From NCBI RefSeq assembly GCF_003550175.1, contig NZ_QXDF01000002.1, positions 186,001-250,000 of the forward strand: a stretch of DNA of 64,000 bases, read 5' to 3'. This document shows positions 17,664 through 26,583 of this stretch, piece by piece (position 1 is the stretch's first letter; each line of letters begins with the position of its first letter). A program made the position numbers and the translations under genes. The DNA is from Dichotomicrobium thermohalophilum (GTDB lineage Bacteria; Pseudomonadota; Alphaproteobacteria; Rhizobiales; Rhodomicrobiaceae). The notes beneath the pieces were generated by a model. It ran no database searches. It had not been told where the DNA came from and saw nothing but the letters and a program-made list of their open reading frames with translations.

Positions 17664-18731
17664 ATGAAGCTCAAGTTTCCCCGACGCGCGTTCCTGGCGG
17701 GCGCGGCGCTGTCCGCCGGGCTCGCCCTGGCGGGTGCCAGCGCGAGTGCCCAGGATACTCACTCCTTCAAGATGGCCACGGGCTGGTCTGGCGGACCGCT
17801 GATGGAGATCGGCGCAAAGGCGTTCGCGGAGAACGTCGAGCGCATGTCCGACGGCCGGATCACGATCGAGGTTTTCCCCGCGGGCACGCTTGGGCCGGGT
17901 TTGAAGGTCTCCGAGACAGTCAACAACGGTGTCGCCGAAATGGGGCATACCTGGATCGGCTACGACTGGGGCATCGACCCGACCGCGGTGCTGTTCGGAG
18001 GCTTCGCCGGCTCGTTCGACAGCGAGCGTATGCTGCATTGGCTGTATCGCGGAGGCGGGGCCGATATGCAGGCCGCGTGGCGCATGGAGAGGTTCAACCT
18101 CGTTTCCATGCCGCTGTTCATTCGGACCTCCGAGGTCTTCCTGCACTCGCGCAAACCGGTCCGCACGCTGGAAGACCTGCAGGGTCTGAAGCTGCGCACG
18201 GCCGGCGCCTGGCTGGAAATCTCCAAGAGCATGGGCGCAGCGCCGGTCACGATGCCGGGCGGCGACGTCTATCCGGCGCTGGAGCGGGGCGCGATCGACG
18301 CGACCGAATGGGGCACGTTGTGGGAGAACATTTCGCCCGGTTTCCACCGCGTGACCAAGTACGTCATCATACCTGGCGTACATCAACCCACCGCGCCGTT
18401 CGAACTTGTCATCAACAATGACGCGTGGAACAGCCTGTCCGAGTCGGACCAGGCGCTGATCCGTGACGCAGCGTTCAAGACCACCATGGACAGCTGGCTC
18501 ACGATCGGCCAGGAGGACGCGAAGGCTCTCGCCTTCTTCCGCGAGCAGGGCAACGAGGTGATCGAGCTCGATCCGGAGGTGCAGTACGAGGCGCGCGAGG
18601 CCGGCCTTGCCTGGGCCGAGGAGAAGGCCGCGGAGAACGACTGGTTCAAGCGCGTGCTTGAGAGCCAGAAGGAATTCGCCGACCTCTGGAAAGACTCGGG
18701 CCGCTACCGCAATGTGAAGGTTCGCCAATAA
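17664..18731 (+). CDS. TRAP transporter substrate-binding protein (DctP family)
   Basis: This 355-aa protein has a twin-arginine-like or Sec-type signal (KFPRRAFLAGAALSAGLALA, with ASASAQ as a likely cleavage site). Its mature domain is typical of TRAP binding proteins: HSFKMATGWSGGP, KAFAENVERMSDGRITIEVF, and the DLQGLKLRTAG segment with the conserved Arg that pairs with the ligand carboxylate. The start has AGGGAGGACGTAA in front. It is periplasmic and feeds the DctQ/DctM permease downstream. A strong terminator lies between this gene and dctQ, consistent with the binding protein being made in excess. The ligand is unknown but probably a carboxylic acid. Confidence 0.92.
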   Translation: MKLKFPRRAFLAGAALSAGLALAGASASAQDTHSFKMATGWSGGPLMEIGAKAFAENVERMSDGRITIEVFPAGTLGPGLKVSETVNNGVAEMGHTWIGYDWGIDPTAVLFGGFAGSFDSERMLHWLYRGGGADMQAAWRMERFNLVSMPLFIRTSEVFLHSRKPVRTLEDLQGLKLRTAGAWLEISKSMGAAPVTMPGGDVYPALERGAIDATEWGTLWENISPGFHRVTKYVIIPGVHQPTAPFELVINNDAWNSLSESDQALIRDAAFKTTMDSWLTIGQEDAKALAFFREQGNEVIELDPEVQYEAREAGLAWAEEKAAENDWFKRVLESQKEFADLWKDSGRYRNVKVRQ

Positions 18732-18750
18732 GAGACCGAGCAGGAATCTG

Positions 18751-18798
18751 AAGGATTTGCCGCGAAAGTCGCCTCTGGCTTTTCGGCAAATCCTTTTT
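18751..18798 (+). terminator. Intra-operon rho-independent terminator after the TRAP binding protein
   Basis: AAGGATTTGCCG (18751-18762) and CGGCAAATCCTT (18784-18795) form a perfect 12-bp stem followed by TTTTTC, with further pairing inside the loop. It lies 20 bp after the binding-protein stop and 35 bp before dctQ. Partial termination here would lower permease expression relative to the binding protein. Confidence 0.85.
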
Positions 18799-18832
18799 CG
18801 TGCGGGCTTGTAACTGTGCGTTCGGCGGGGTC

Positions 18833-19372
18833 ATGATCTCCATCATCCGGTTCATTGAAACGATCACCCGCGCGGTGGGGTACACGGCTGCGCTGGTCGT
18901 CATACCGCTTGCCCTCGGGGTGAGCTATGAGGTGTTCGCGCGCTACTTCTTCGGCGCGCCGACCATCTGGGCGTTCGAGCTTGGCTACACGCTGATGGGC
19001 GTGCATTTCCTGCTCGGCGGCGCGCTCACGCTGCAGAAGCAGGCACATGTCCGCATAGACCTCATCTACGCCCGGCTCTCCCCGCGCATGCGCGCGGTAC
19101 TGGACCTGACGCTTTACCTGGTGCTGATCCTGCCGTGTCTTTACCTGATTTCGGATCGGCTTATTGAGTACGCCAGCAGCGCCTATCAGTCCGGCGAGCG
19201 TTCGGGCAATTCGGCATGGAACCCGGTCATCTGGCCGTTCCGTGCGATCATCGCCTTCAGCTTCGTGCTGCTCCTTCTGCAGGTCATCGCGGAATGTCTG
19301 AAAGCGGTCCGCGCGATCTTCGGGCGCGCCGATTATCCTGAGACCCCCGCCGCCACGGAGCAGCAGCAATGA
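18833..19372 (+). CDS. TRAP transporter small permease (DctQ family)
   Basis: This 179-aa protein has four hydrophobic segments and the DctQ-type ALTLQKQAHVRIDLIYARL loop after the second helix. It is the small membrane subunit of the TRAP complex. The start at 18833 (MISIIRF) is chosen over an upstream in-frame ATG at 18800 that lies within the terminator T-run region. Its stop overlaps the next start as ATGA, which couples it to the large permease. Confidence 0.9.
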   Translation: MISIIRFIETITRAVGYTAALVVIPLALGVSYEVFARYFFGAPTIWAFELGYTLMGVHFLLGGALTLQKQAHVRIDLIYARLSPRMRAVLDLTLYLVLILPCLYLISDRLIEYASSAYQSGERSGNSAWNPVIWPFRAIIAFSFVLLLLQVIAECLKAVRAIFGRADYPETPAATEQQQ

Positions 19373-20683
19373 CCGGATTGTTGATGTTTCCGGCACTCTT
19401 CGTGCTGATTTTCCTCGGGTTTCCGGTCGCTTTCTCGCTGCTCGGCGTGGCGTTCGCGTTCGGCATCTACACCTTCGGCGACGCGGTGTTCTTCCAGTTC
19501 ACCCAGAAGATCGAGGAGGTCGCCTCCAACTTCGTGCTGGCGGCGGTACCCCTCTTCGTCTTCATGGGCGCGATGCTTGAGCGTTCAGGTATCGCCGAGC
19601 AGCTTTTCAGCGCCGTGCATCTCTGGACGCGCCGTCTGCCGGGTGGGCTGGCTATCGGCACGGTGATCATGTGCATCATCTTCGCCGCCTCCACGGGGGG
19701 TGATTGGCGCGACAGAGACGGTCGTCGGCCTGCTCGCGATTCCGGCGATGATGAAGTACCAGTATTCCAAGTCGCTGATATCCGGCACGATCTGCGCGGG
19801 CGGATCGCTTGGAACAATCATTCCGCCTTCCGTCGTGGTGGTTGTGCTGGGGCCGATCGCCGATGTCTCGATTGGCGATCTCATGGTCGGCATGATCTTT
19901 CCCGGGCTGATCCTTTCCGGGCTTTACATCATTTACATCGTCGGCCTGTGCATCCTGCGGCCGCAAACGGCGCCGCGCGTGGACGACGGTGCTGACGACC
20001 CGCCTTTCCTGCAAAAGGTAACCATTACGGTCAAGGCGCTGGTTCCGCCGCTTGTCATGATCTTCGCTGTTCTCGGCTCGATCATGCTGGGGTGGGCGGC
20101 CCCGACCGAGGCGGCGGCGCTGGGCGCGGTGGGCGCCTTCCTGATGTCGATCCTCTATGGACGCTTTTCGTTCGGCATGTTTGGCGCGGCGCTGGTCAAG
20201 ACCATCACCGTGACCTCGATGATCATGTTCATCCTGATGGCGGGCAGCCTGTTCACCGGGGTCTTTGTCGGCTCGGGCGGCATGAGCATCATGCGCGACA
20301 TGATCGGCGCGCTGGAGCTGAGCCCCGCGATGCTGCTGGTCATCTTCCTGCTGCTCGTCTTCATCGCCGGCTTCTTCCTGGAGTGGATTTCGATCTTGCT
20401 CATTTTCGTGCCGATCTTCATGCCCTTCGTCCGCGATCTGGGCTTCGAGCCGGTTTGGTTCTGCATGCTGCTGCTGGTGATGATCCAGACGAGTTATCTG
20501 ACGCCGCCGATGGCCCCGGCCATCTTCTATCTGCGCGGCGTCGCCCCGCGGGATATCACGCTGCGTCACATGTATGCCGGCGTGATACCCTTCATCGTGA
20601 TCCAGCTTATCGCACTGGCGATCGTCGCGGCGTTCCCGCAGACGGCGTTGTGGCTGCCCAACCAGGTGTTGGGTTTCAACTGA
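19369..20683 (+). pseudogene. TRAP transporter large permease (DctM family), frameshifted
   Basis: The first frame (from 19369, MTGLLMFPALFVLIFLGFPV) reads normally as DctM to CIIFAASTGG. The protein then continues in the next frame as VIGATETVVGLLAIPAMM to the stop at 20683. The break is at a run of six G (19695-19700); with five G the frames join, giving 437 aa, the normal DctM length. All other parts look intact, with many transmembrane helices and a conserved SLGTIIPPS. The gene is either recently inactivated, slippage-corrected, or misread by one base. Its 3' end is 14 bp from the dioxygenase start. Confidence 0.85.
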
Positions 20684-20697
20684 CCAGGGAGGTCATC

Positions 20698-21594
20698 ATG
20701 CTTGCCGAGGACATCCAGAAACATGCCTGCCGTGCCATGACCGCGGAGCAGCGTGCCCGCTATTTCGACGATGGTTTCACCCTGCTGCCGTCTTTCGTGG
20801 AGCCGGAATGGATCGCGGCTCTCAATGATGCCGTCGGGAAGCTCGTGGAGCGCAGCCGTTCGGTCACGGCCTCGGATTCCGTATTTGACCTGGAGCCGGA
20901 CCACACCCCGGAAAATCCGCGGTTGCGCCGTGTCTCCAGCCCGTGCGATCAGGACGACATCTTCTGGCGCTTCCTCACCGAGAGTCGGCTGGCCGACGCC
21001 CTCGCCGATGTCGTCGGACCGGATGTAAAGTTCTACCAGGCGAAGCTGAACTTCAAATGGGCCAAGGGCGGCGCCGAAGTCTCATGGCACCAGGATCAGC
21101 CGTTCTTCCCGCACACCAACCACGCCGTTCTGACCTGCGGCATTTACCTGAACGACTGCGGACCGGAGCAGGGGCCGCTCATGTGCATCCCCGGCAGTCA
21201 CAAGGGCGAGATTTACGATCACTACGACGACGCGGGCGTCTGGCGCGGAGAACTGCGCAAGAGCGCGGCCGCGCAGGTGCCGGCGGATCGTGCCGTCGAG
21301 CTGTCCGGCCCCGTGGGGTCGGTGACCATGCATAACTACAGGACGCTTCATGCCTCGCGGAAGAACGAGTCCGATCTTGGCAGGCCGCTGCTGCTGTTCG
21401 TGATCTCGGCTGCAGACGCCATGCCCTATACCGCGCAGCCGTTGAAATCACGCTACGAGCAGGCGATCATTCGAGGTGAGCCGGCCCGTTTCGCGCACCA
21501 TGAGCCGGGTAGCTATCGTCTGCCGCCGGACTGGAGCGGCGGCTACACCTCGATCTTCTCGGCGCAGCAGCAGGAAGACGTGGCGGCCATGTAA
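20698..21594 (+). CDS. Phytanoyl-CoA dioxygenase (PhyH) family protein
   Basis: This 298-aa Fe(II)/2-oxoglutarate-type oxygenase has the metal facial triad start H131-x-D133 in SWHQDQPFF and a distal HNYRTLHASRKN segment that supplies the second His, with a nearby basic residue for 2-oxoglutarate. Family members hydroxylate a carbon next to a carboxylate or amine in many substrates. The ATG at 20698 has CAGGGAGGTCATC upstream and lies 14 bp after dctM, so it is in the TRAP operon and probably acts on the imported compound. Confidence 0.88.
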   Translation: MLAEDIQKHACRAMTAEQRARYFDDGFTLLPSFVEPEWIAALNDAVGKLVERSRSVTASDSVFDLEPDHTPENPRLRRVSSPCDQDDIFWRFLTESRLADALADVVGPDVKFYQAKLNFKWAKGGAEVSWHQDQPFFPHTNHAVLTCGIYLNDCGPEQGPLMCIPGSHKGEIYDHYDDAGVWRGELRKSAAAQVPADRAVELSGPVGSVTMHNYRTLHASRKNESDLGRPLLLFVISAADAMPYTAQPLKSRYEQAIIRGEPARFAHHEPGSYRLPPDWSGGYTSIFSAQQQEDVAAM

Positions 21595-21628
21595 ACGCGG
21601 CACCGGGTGCGCTCGGGAGGGGCACAAG

Positions 21629-22444
21629 ATGTCTTCTGATGCAGAATCATCGTCTGCTTTTAGGGCGTTACACCACCGGGATCATGCCTTCGTCATCCCA
21701 AACCCTTGGGATGTCGGATCGGCGCGCATACTGGCCTCGATGGGGTTTGAAGCTCTCGCCACGACCAGCGCGGGGTTCGCTTTTTCGCGAGGCCGCAAGG
21801 ACGGCGACGTATCGCGCGATGCCGTTATTGCGCATTGCCTGGAGATTGTCGGCGCTACGCCGCTCCCGGTTTCCGCCGACCTTGAGAACGGCTTCGGCGA
21901 CAGCCCGGAGCAGGTTGCCGAGACAATCGCACTCGCCGGGGCGACGGGTCTCGCTGGCGGCTCCATCGAGGATTACACGCGGCAGACCGATGCCCCGATC
22001 TACGGGTTCGATCATGCGGTCGAACGCATCGCTGCAGCCGTGGACGCTGCGCGCGGGCTCGAGGCGGACTTCGTGCTTACGGCGCGGGCCGAGAACTTCC
22101 TTCATGGCCGGCCTGATCTCGAGGACACAATCCGACGGCTGCAGGCCTTCGAGAAGGCGGGCGCGGATGTCCTTTATGCGCCGGGCTTGAAGGATCTTGA
22201 GCAGATCCGCACGGTCTGTGCATCGGTCTCGAAGCCGGTCAACGTGGTCATGGGGCTATCCGGCCCAAGCTTCAGCGTCGCCGAACTGTCGCAGGCGGGG
22301 GTAAAGCGTATCAGCGTTGGTTCCAGCCTCGCGCGGCTGGCCTATGGCGAACTTGTCCGCGCCGCGGCCGAGGTCCGCAACAGCGGGACTTTCACGTTCG
22401 GACAGCGCGCACCCGGCTCAGACGAGGTGGGTGGCCATTTCTAA
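21629..22444 (+). CDS. Isocitrate lyase/PEP mutase family protein
   Basis: This 271-aa TIM-barrel protein has NPWDVGSARILASMGFEAL and the metal-binding SADLENGFG, then GGSIEDYT, as in the ICL/PEP mutase superfamily. It lacks the KKCGH active-site loop of isocitrate lyase, so a C-C lyase or hydrolase acting on another 2-oxo or 2-hydroxy acid is more likely. The start has GGGAGGGGCACAAG just before the ATG. It is the last gene of the TRAP-dioxygenase operon, convergent with the crp-like gene. The PanB-like protein belongs to the same fold superfamily, so the cluster holds two such lyase-type enzymes. Confidence 0.88.
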   Translation: MSSDAESSSAFRALHHRDHAFVIPNPWDVGSARILASMGFEALATTSAGFAFSRGRKDGDVSRDAVIAHCLEIVGATPLPVSADLENGFGDSPEQVAETIALAGATGLAGGSIEDYTRQTDAPIYGFDHAVERIAAAVDAARGLEADFVLTARAENFLHGRPDLEDTIRRLQAFEKAGADVLYAPGLKDLEQIRTVCASVSKPVNVVMGLSGPSFSVAELSQAGVKRISVGSSLARLAYGELVRAAAEVRNSGTFTFGQRAPGSDEVGGHF

Positions 22445-22632
22445 CGCAAGCGGTTGAACGGCGATCTGTCTCGACGATTTTCAGCAGCCCCTGCAGACCA
22501 GATAGCGCGCTCGCCAATTTCACAAGCGATAAAAGCGGACGCCGATCTGCCAAGACGCCGTTTCGGGCAGACGTCAGGTCCTTCTTCCAACTCTGGCATA
22601 AAGCCTGATGACAGTTTCCGGACCGCCACTTG

Positions 22633-23370
22633 TCAGTCGGCGTCGAGAGCTATGCTGGACAGACTGGTCTTATTAAAGACGACCAGATGAGGCTGATCTT
22701 CCTGGTATCCAATCAGTTCCGCATCCCGCAGGGTCGTGAATGCGCGGCTGATGGACTCGATGCTATGCCAGAGGTGATCGGCAATGTCCTGGCGGGTCAT
22801 GCTCAGCGATACCTTCGTCCCTCCTGGGTCAGCGTGGCCAATACGCTCAGCGAGAACCAGTAAAAACCTGGCGAGCTTCGCCTGGACCGCGCCTTCCATG
22901 ATGGTGTCGAGGTGCGTCTGCGTTCTGTGGTACTCCTGTGACGCCATGCCGGAAATCTGCTCCTTCAGATCCAGATTTCCCTCATTCAGAGCCATCAACT
23001 CGGCACGCGGAAACCGCCACAAGGCCGCATCGGTCACTGCTTCGATAGAGTACGGGAAGACGTCATCGAAACCGAGGCCAAGGAAATCACCGCGATCTGC
23101 TGACAAATTGCCCCCAAACCCGAAGCCGGATACGATGCGGCGCCCGTTCTGGTCCAGGCGGACTAAGCGAACCGTTCCAGTCAGCAGGTAAAACAAGCTC
23201 TGGGCGCCCTCGCCCTGGGCCGCGATCGTCTCGTTCGCACCCGCTTTGAGCAACTCCAGCTTGGGCAGGATCAATTCTTGATCGGCTTCGGGCAAGCTCG
23301 CCCAAAGCGGCGTACGGCGCAATTCTGCCAGCAGGACGGACCTGTCTTTTGGTTGACGCTTTGAATCCAC
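22633..23370 (-). CDS. Crp/Fnr family transcriptional regulator
   Basis: This 245-aa protein has a cNMP-binding-type beta-barrel (AAQGEGAQSLFYLLTGTVRL), a long dimer helix and a C-terminal winged helix with MTRQDIADHLWHSIESISR. It has no cysteine cluster for an FeS centre, so it is not FNR, but resembles rhizobial FixK-like proteins. It is convergent with the ICL-type gene. The 386 bp upstream contain no gene. The effector is unknown. Confidence 0.87.
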   Translation of the reverse strand: MDSKRQPKDRSVLLAELRRTPLWASLPEADQELILPKLELLKAGANETIAAQGEGAQSLFYLLTGTVRLVRLDQNGRRIVSGFGFGGNLSADRGDFLGLGFDDVFPYSIEAVTDAALWRFPRAELMALNEGNLDLKEQISGMASQEYHRTQTHLDTIMEGAVQAKLARFLLVLAERIGHADPGGTKVSLSMTRQDIADHLWHSIESISRAFTTLRDAELIGYQEDQPHLVVFNKTSLSSIALDAD

Positions 23371-23756
23371 GGGTCCCGGTTGATCAGTGTGAACGAACTC
23401 TGAGATGGGCGCGAGCAGCTATCCTGAACAATTAGGGGCAGAACCTGCAAATGTCTACGGCACCCTCAAGCAAAGCAAATTCAACCGCAAGGCATAGCTA
23501 AGGATGTTTTGGGATGACCCCAGCTCACCCTGTCGAGCGAGACTGGGCCACCCTGAGCCGCGCCTTTGCAGCCCTGATGACTTGCGCCTGAATACTTAGG
23601 GTTGCAATCGTCTTGGTTACCCGCGCCTGCATCCCGGCGTCAGGGCGCCGAGATCGGTCCATATGGCGGTTCAGGACACGGTGTTGCGAACAGCGTCAAT
23701 GCCGGGAGAGTTCAGGACGTTTGACCCTGTCCCCGGAGTCAATCTGCGATCATGCG
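23371..23756. other. Intergenic region, no gene seen
   Basis: This stretch lies between the Crp-type start and a small convergent-side gene. I see no coding frame with a ribosome site, no stable terminator and no recognisable RNA. It may hold the Crp-type promoter near 23380-23450. Confidence 0.4.
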
Positions 23757-23984
23757 CTACAGTTCGCGGAACCAGCCCTCTTCATTAATACGGTCACCGA
23801 TTTCGAACACCTGATGGGATAGCACACGCTTTGTTTCGTGCGTGTCGACGTGCCGGAGCTCATAGACGAATTCGGCCGGCGACGCCGGGTTGGGTCGATC
23901 GACGCCTTCTTCGACCACTGCTTCCACTGACCAACGAACAATGTTCTTCGGTTTCCGCTCGATCACTTCCCATTTGCCCGACAT
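23757..23984 (-). CDS. Small conserved-looking hypothetical protein
   Basis: This 75-aa soluble protein begins MSGKWEVIERKPKNIVRW and ends INEEGWFREL. It is charged and has no signal or membrane segment. AGGAATTGATCC in front of the ATG and even amino-acid composition support a real gene. It stands alone between two gene-poor stretches. No family is recognised. Confidence 0.6.
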   Translation of the reverse strand: MSGKWEVIERKPKNIVRWSVEAVVEEGVDRPNPASPAEFVYELRHVDTHETKRVLSHQVFEIGDRINEEGWFREL

Positions 23985-24377
23985 GGATCAATTCCTGTTG
24001 AAACTTTGCAGGGATATTGCGTGCAGACCTGATGGCGAACGCATGTCTTCATGTTAATGGGATTGAGGAAGATGGGTCCAGTTCAGCAAACCGAGGCGGC
24101 TGGATAAGTGCTATTCTCTGCCTTCCGGCCCGTCCTGCCGCCAGTTGCGAATGCGCGGCCGCTCGGGACATCGCTCTGGCTGCTGCTATTGTCAATTGGC
24201 GCCGCGGCGTGGTCGCGGGCGGGGGCGCGCTTCGCGAGCCGCGGGGACCGCATCCGTGCTTGCCTACATGCGCCACATAAGACGTATAAGTTGGGTTTCA
24301 TATCCGCCTTGCGGCCCTGATCGTCGTTCGCTTTCAGTCGTGTCCGGGCGCCGGAGCTGCGCGCGTTCAGCCTTCAA
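23985..24377. other. Intergenic region, no gene seen
   Basis: This stretch lies between the divergent 75-aa protein and the LOG-family gene. Several overlapping short frames are present on both strands but none has a convincing ribosome site or protein-like composition. No terminator or RNA is recognised. Confidence 0.4.
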
Positions 24378-25235
24378 ATGTCGGGAACGCCGCTGTCCGT
24401 GACTGAGAAAGGAGAGTCTCTGTTGTCCTCCCGTTCCGGTAAGCCAGTTTCGAGTGGCGAGAGGCTTGCGATTGACGACCGCGACTTTTTGCGGCGCGAG
24501 GAAATGCGCAGCCACCGTATCGCGCTTGAATTCGAAAGGGCTGAACTCGGCCTTCAGGATCGCGCTATCGAGTCCACCATCGTTGTCTTTGGCAGTGCAC
24601 GGGCGGTTGCCGGCCGCGCCGGCGGCGACGCTGAGCCGCGAACCGAGCAACCCCCGAATGGTATCGGCGCCCTGCTGGCGCAGAGCTACGAGGTTGCACG
24701 AGAATTCGGACGCATTGCGTCGGAAAGGGGCGGCGCCTTCGCATCGGACAGCGGGATGCACCAGAACGTGGTGACCACCGGCGCCGGCCCCGGCATCATG
24801 GAAGCAGCGAACCGGGGAGCGTATGAGGCGGGCGCGCCAACGATTGGCCTGAATATCGAGATCCCCTCAGAGCAAACCCCGAATGAATACATTACGCCGG
24901 GCTTGTGCTTCAGTTTCCACTACTTCGCCATCCGCAAGATGCATTTTGCAATGCGCGCCAATGCGCTGGTGGCGTTCCCCGGCGGCTTTGGGACGCTCGA
25001 CGAATTGTTCGAGATCCTGACCTTGAAGCAGACTCGCAAAACGGATGGTCTGCCCGTCATCCTGTTCTGCCGCGACTATTGGAAACGCATCGTCGACTTC
25101 GACGCTCTGGTTCAGTTCGGCATGATCGGGAAAGAGGACGTCGAGCTTTTTCAGTTCGTCGACAGCGCTGAAGAGGCTTGGCAGGTGATGCTCGATCGCG
25201 GCCTCACGATCCCGACGCCTCTGAAAGAGGAATGA
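24378..25235 (+). CDS. LOG family protein (TIGR00730-type Rossmann fold nucleotide hydrolase)
   Basis: This 285-aa protein has the LOG/lysine-decarboxylase-like signatures GAGPGIMEAANRGA and PGGFGTLDELFEILTLKQ, which form the nucleotide-binding and catalytic site of cytokinin-riboside monophosphate phosphoribohydrolases. An N-terminal extension of about 65 residues precedes the fold. The ATG at 24378 lacks a clear ribosome site, whereas an in-frame TTG at 24423 has AAAGGAG 9 nt upstream and may be the true start. In bacteria such proteins cleave nucleoside monophosphates such as AMP. The gene is convergent with the GlxA-type regulator. Confidence 0.88.
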   Translation: MSGTPLSVTEKGESLLSSRSGKPVSSGERLAIDDRDFLRREEMRSHRIALEFERAELGLQDRAIESTIVVFGSARAVAGRAGGDAEPRTEQPPNGIGALLAQSYEVAREFGRIASERGGAFASDSGMHQNVVTTGAGPGIMEAANRGAYEAGAPTIGLNIEIPSEQTPNEYITPGLCFSFHYFAIRKMHFAMRANALVAFPGGFGTLDELFEILTLKQTRKTDGLPVILFCRDYWKRIVDFDALVQFGMIGKEDVELFQFVDSAEEAWQVMLDRGLTIPTPLKEE

Positions 25236-25340
25236 TGGCCGTCGCGCATGCCTCGGCAGACCCGGCGTCTCCGAAATGGTCCGGCCTTCCTCCCGGGGCT
25301 GCGGTGCCAGCGGAGGGGACAGCCCATTCGCCCACCCGGG

Positions 25341-26360
25341 TTAGTGGAGTTTCGGCGCCTGGAACCGCTTGCGATACTCGCTCGGCGTCAGGCGTGTTAT
25401 CCGCTTGAACAGGCGGCGGAATGCCGCTGCATCCTCGTAGCCCACTTCCCAGCTGATCTGCTCGATCGGTGCGTCACTCTGCTCCAGGCGGCGCTTTCCT
25501 TCTTCCACGCGGATGCGGGCGACGTATTCGATCGGCTTGTAACCCGTCGCCTGTTTGAAGCGGCGCTCCAGAGTGCGCCCGGAAACGCCGGCCATGCGCG
25601 TCATTGCCTCGACCGGGCGGCCGACCGAGTAGTTCCCCAACAGCCACTGCTGGGAACTGAGGACCATGCTGTCCCCGTGACGACTCGGCGGACAAAACGG
25701 GAGGAAAGGTGCCTGACCCTCAGTGTGCCACTGCATCAGCATGAACTTGGCGAGCGCGCGCGCAGTCGATGGCTTCGTGAACCGGGCGACCAGGTAAAGA
25801 AGCAGATCGGTCCATGATGCGCTCGCGCCCGACATGACCAGTTCGCTCCGATCGCCGGCCGTAACCAGCACTTCCTCGACGCACAACTTGATCGACGGAA
25901 AATTGCGCTCAAAGGTGGGCGCGAAGGCCCAGTGGATTGTCGCACACCGGCCGTCCAGCAGCCCGGTTTCGGCGAGCACCAACGCGCCGGAGCAGGCCGA
26001 ACACAAGAGCGCGCCGTTTGCGTGCATGTCCCGCATCCAGGCAACTAATTCCGGGTGATCGCCGGTTCGCCATTCGTATCCCTCCGGGCACAGCATCGAG
26101 GGAACGATGACGATGTCCGTCTCATTCAGTTCGTCAATCGTGCGGTGGATGCTCAGTGGCAATCCACTCGCAGTCATCGTTTTGGTTTTCCGCGCAGCGA
26201 CGATGTCGACATCAAACGGCGACTCGCTTGGGATGTCGTCGAACAACCCCCGAAGCAGCGGGAAGGCGTGGAGGCTTTCGTAAAGCCCGGTTATCGGCGT
26301 GGAGAGGGCGCCTGACAGGCCCGCCAGACTGACGTGAATCGGCCGCTGGATGATCGTCAT
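25341..26360 (-). CDS. GlxA family AraC-type transcriptional regulator
   Basis: This 339-aa protein has an N-terminal DJ-1/PfpI-like domain (IVIVPSMLC, then LLCSACSGALVLAETGLLDG containing the nucleophile-elbow cysteine) and a C-terminal AraC double HTH (VSGRTLERRFKQATGYKPIEY and the final SWEVGYEDAAAFRRLFKR). GlxA-type regulators often respond to amines or small metabolites, but neither ligand nor target is evident. It is divergent from the methyltransferase gene across about 220 bp, which may be its target promoter. Confidence 0.9.
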   Translation of the reverse strand: MTIIQRPIHVSLAGLSGALSTPITGLYESLHAFPLLRGLFDDIPSESPFDVDIVAARKTKTMTASGLPLSIHRTIDELNETDIVIVPSMLCPEGYEWRTGDHPELVAWMRDMHANGALLCSACSGALVLAETGLLDGRCATIHWAFAPTFERNFPSIKLCVEEVLVTAGDRSELVMSGASASWTDLLLYLVARFTKPSTARALAKFMLMQWHTEGQAPFLPFCPPSRHGDSMVLSSQQWLLGNYSVGRPVEAMTRMAGVSGRTLERRFKQATGYKPIEYVARIRVEEGKRRLEQSDAPIEQISWEVGYEDAAAFRRLFKRITRLTPSEYRKRFQAPKLH

Positions 26361-26583
26361 ATCTGAACTCCCTGCCGGAATCGAACCGGTTTCGGCGAGT
26401 TTGACCCTTCACAATTCTAATCGTCAACCAGCATGATGCCGAAAACACTTGAGGCAAAAGGCAAACAGAATGCGCTGGTGGGCGTCATCGTCAAGTAACG
26501 TCAGCGAGAAGAAGCTTACGTATACGAGATGGCGTTCCCTAAACAGTATTGCGCTGCAGCAATATCCACAAGGTGTCGGAAAA

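Noticed and set aside
23385-23400. FNR/FixK box upstream of the Crp-type gene
   Set aside because: The sequence has TTGAT on one side only; the ATCAA half at proper spacing is missing.
23371-24377. Possible insertion-sequence remnant in the gene-poor stretch
   Set aside because: No terminal inverted repeats, target duplication or transposase-like frame could be found.
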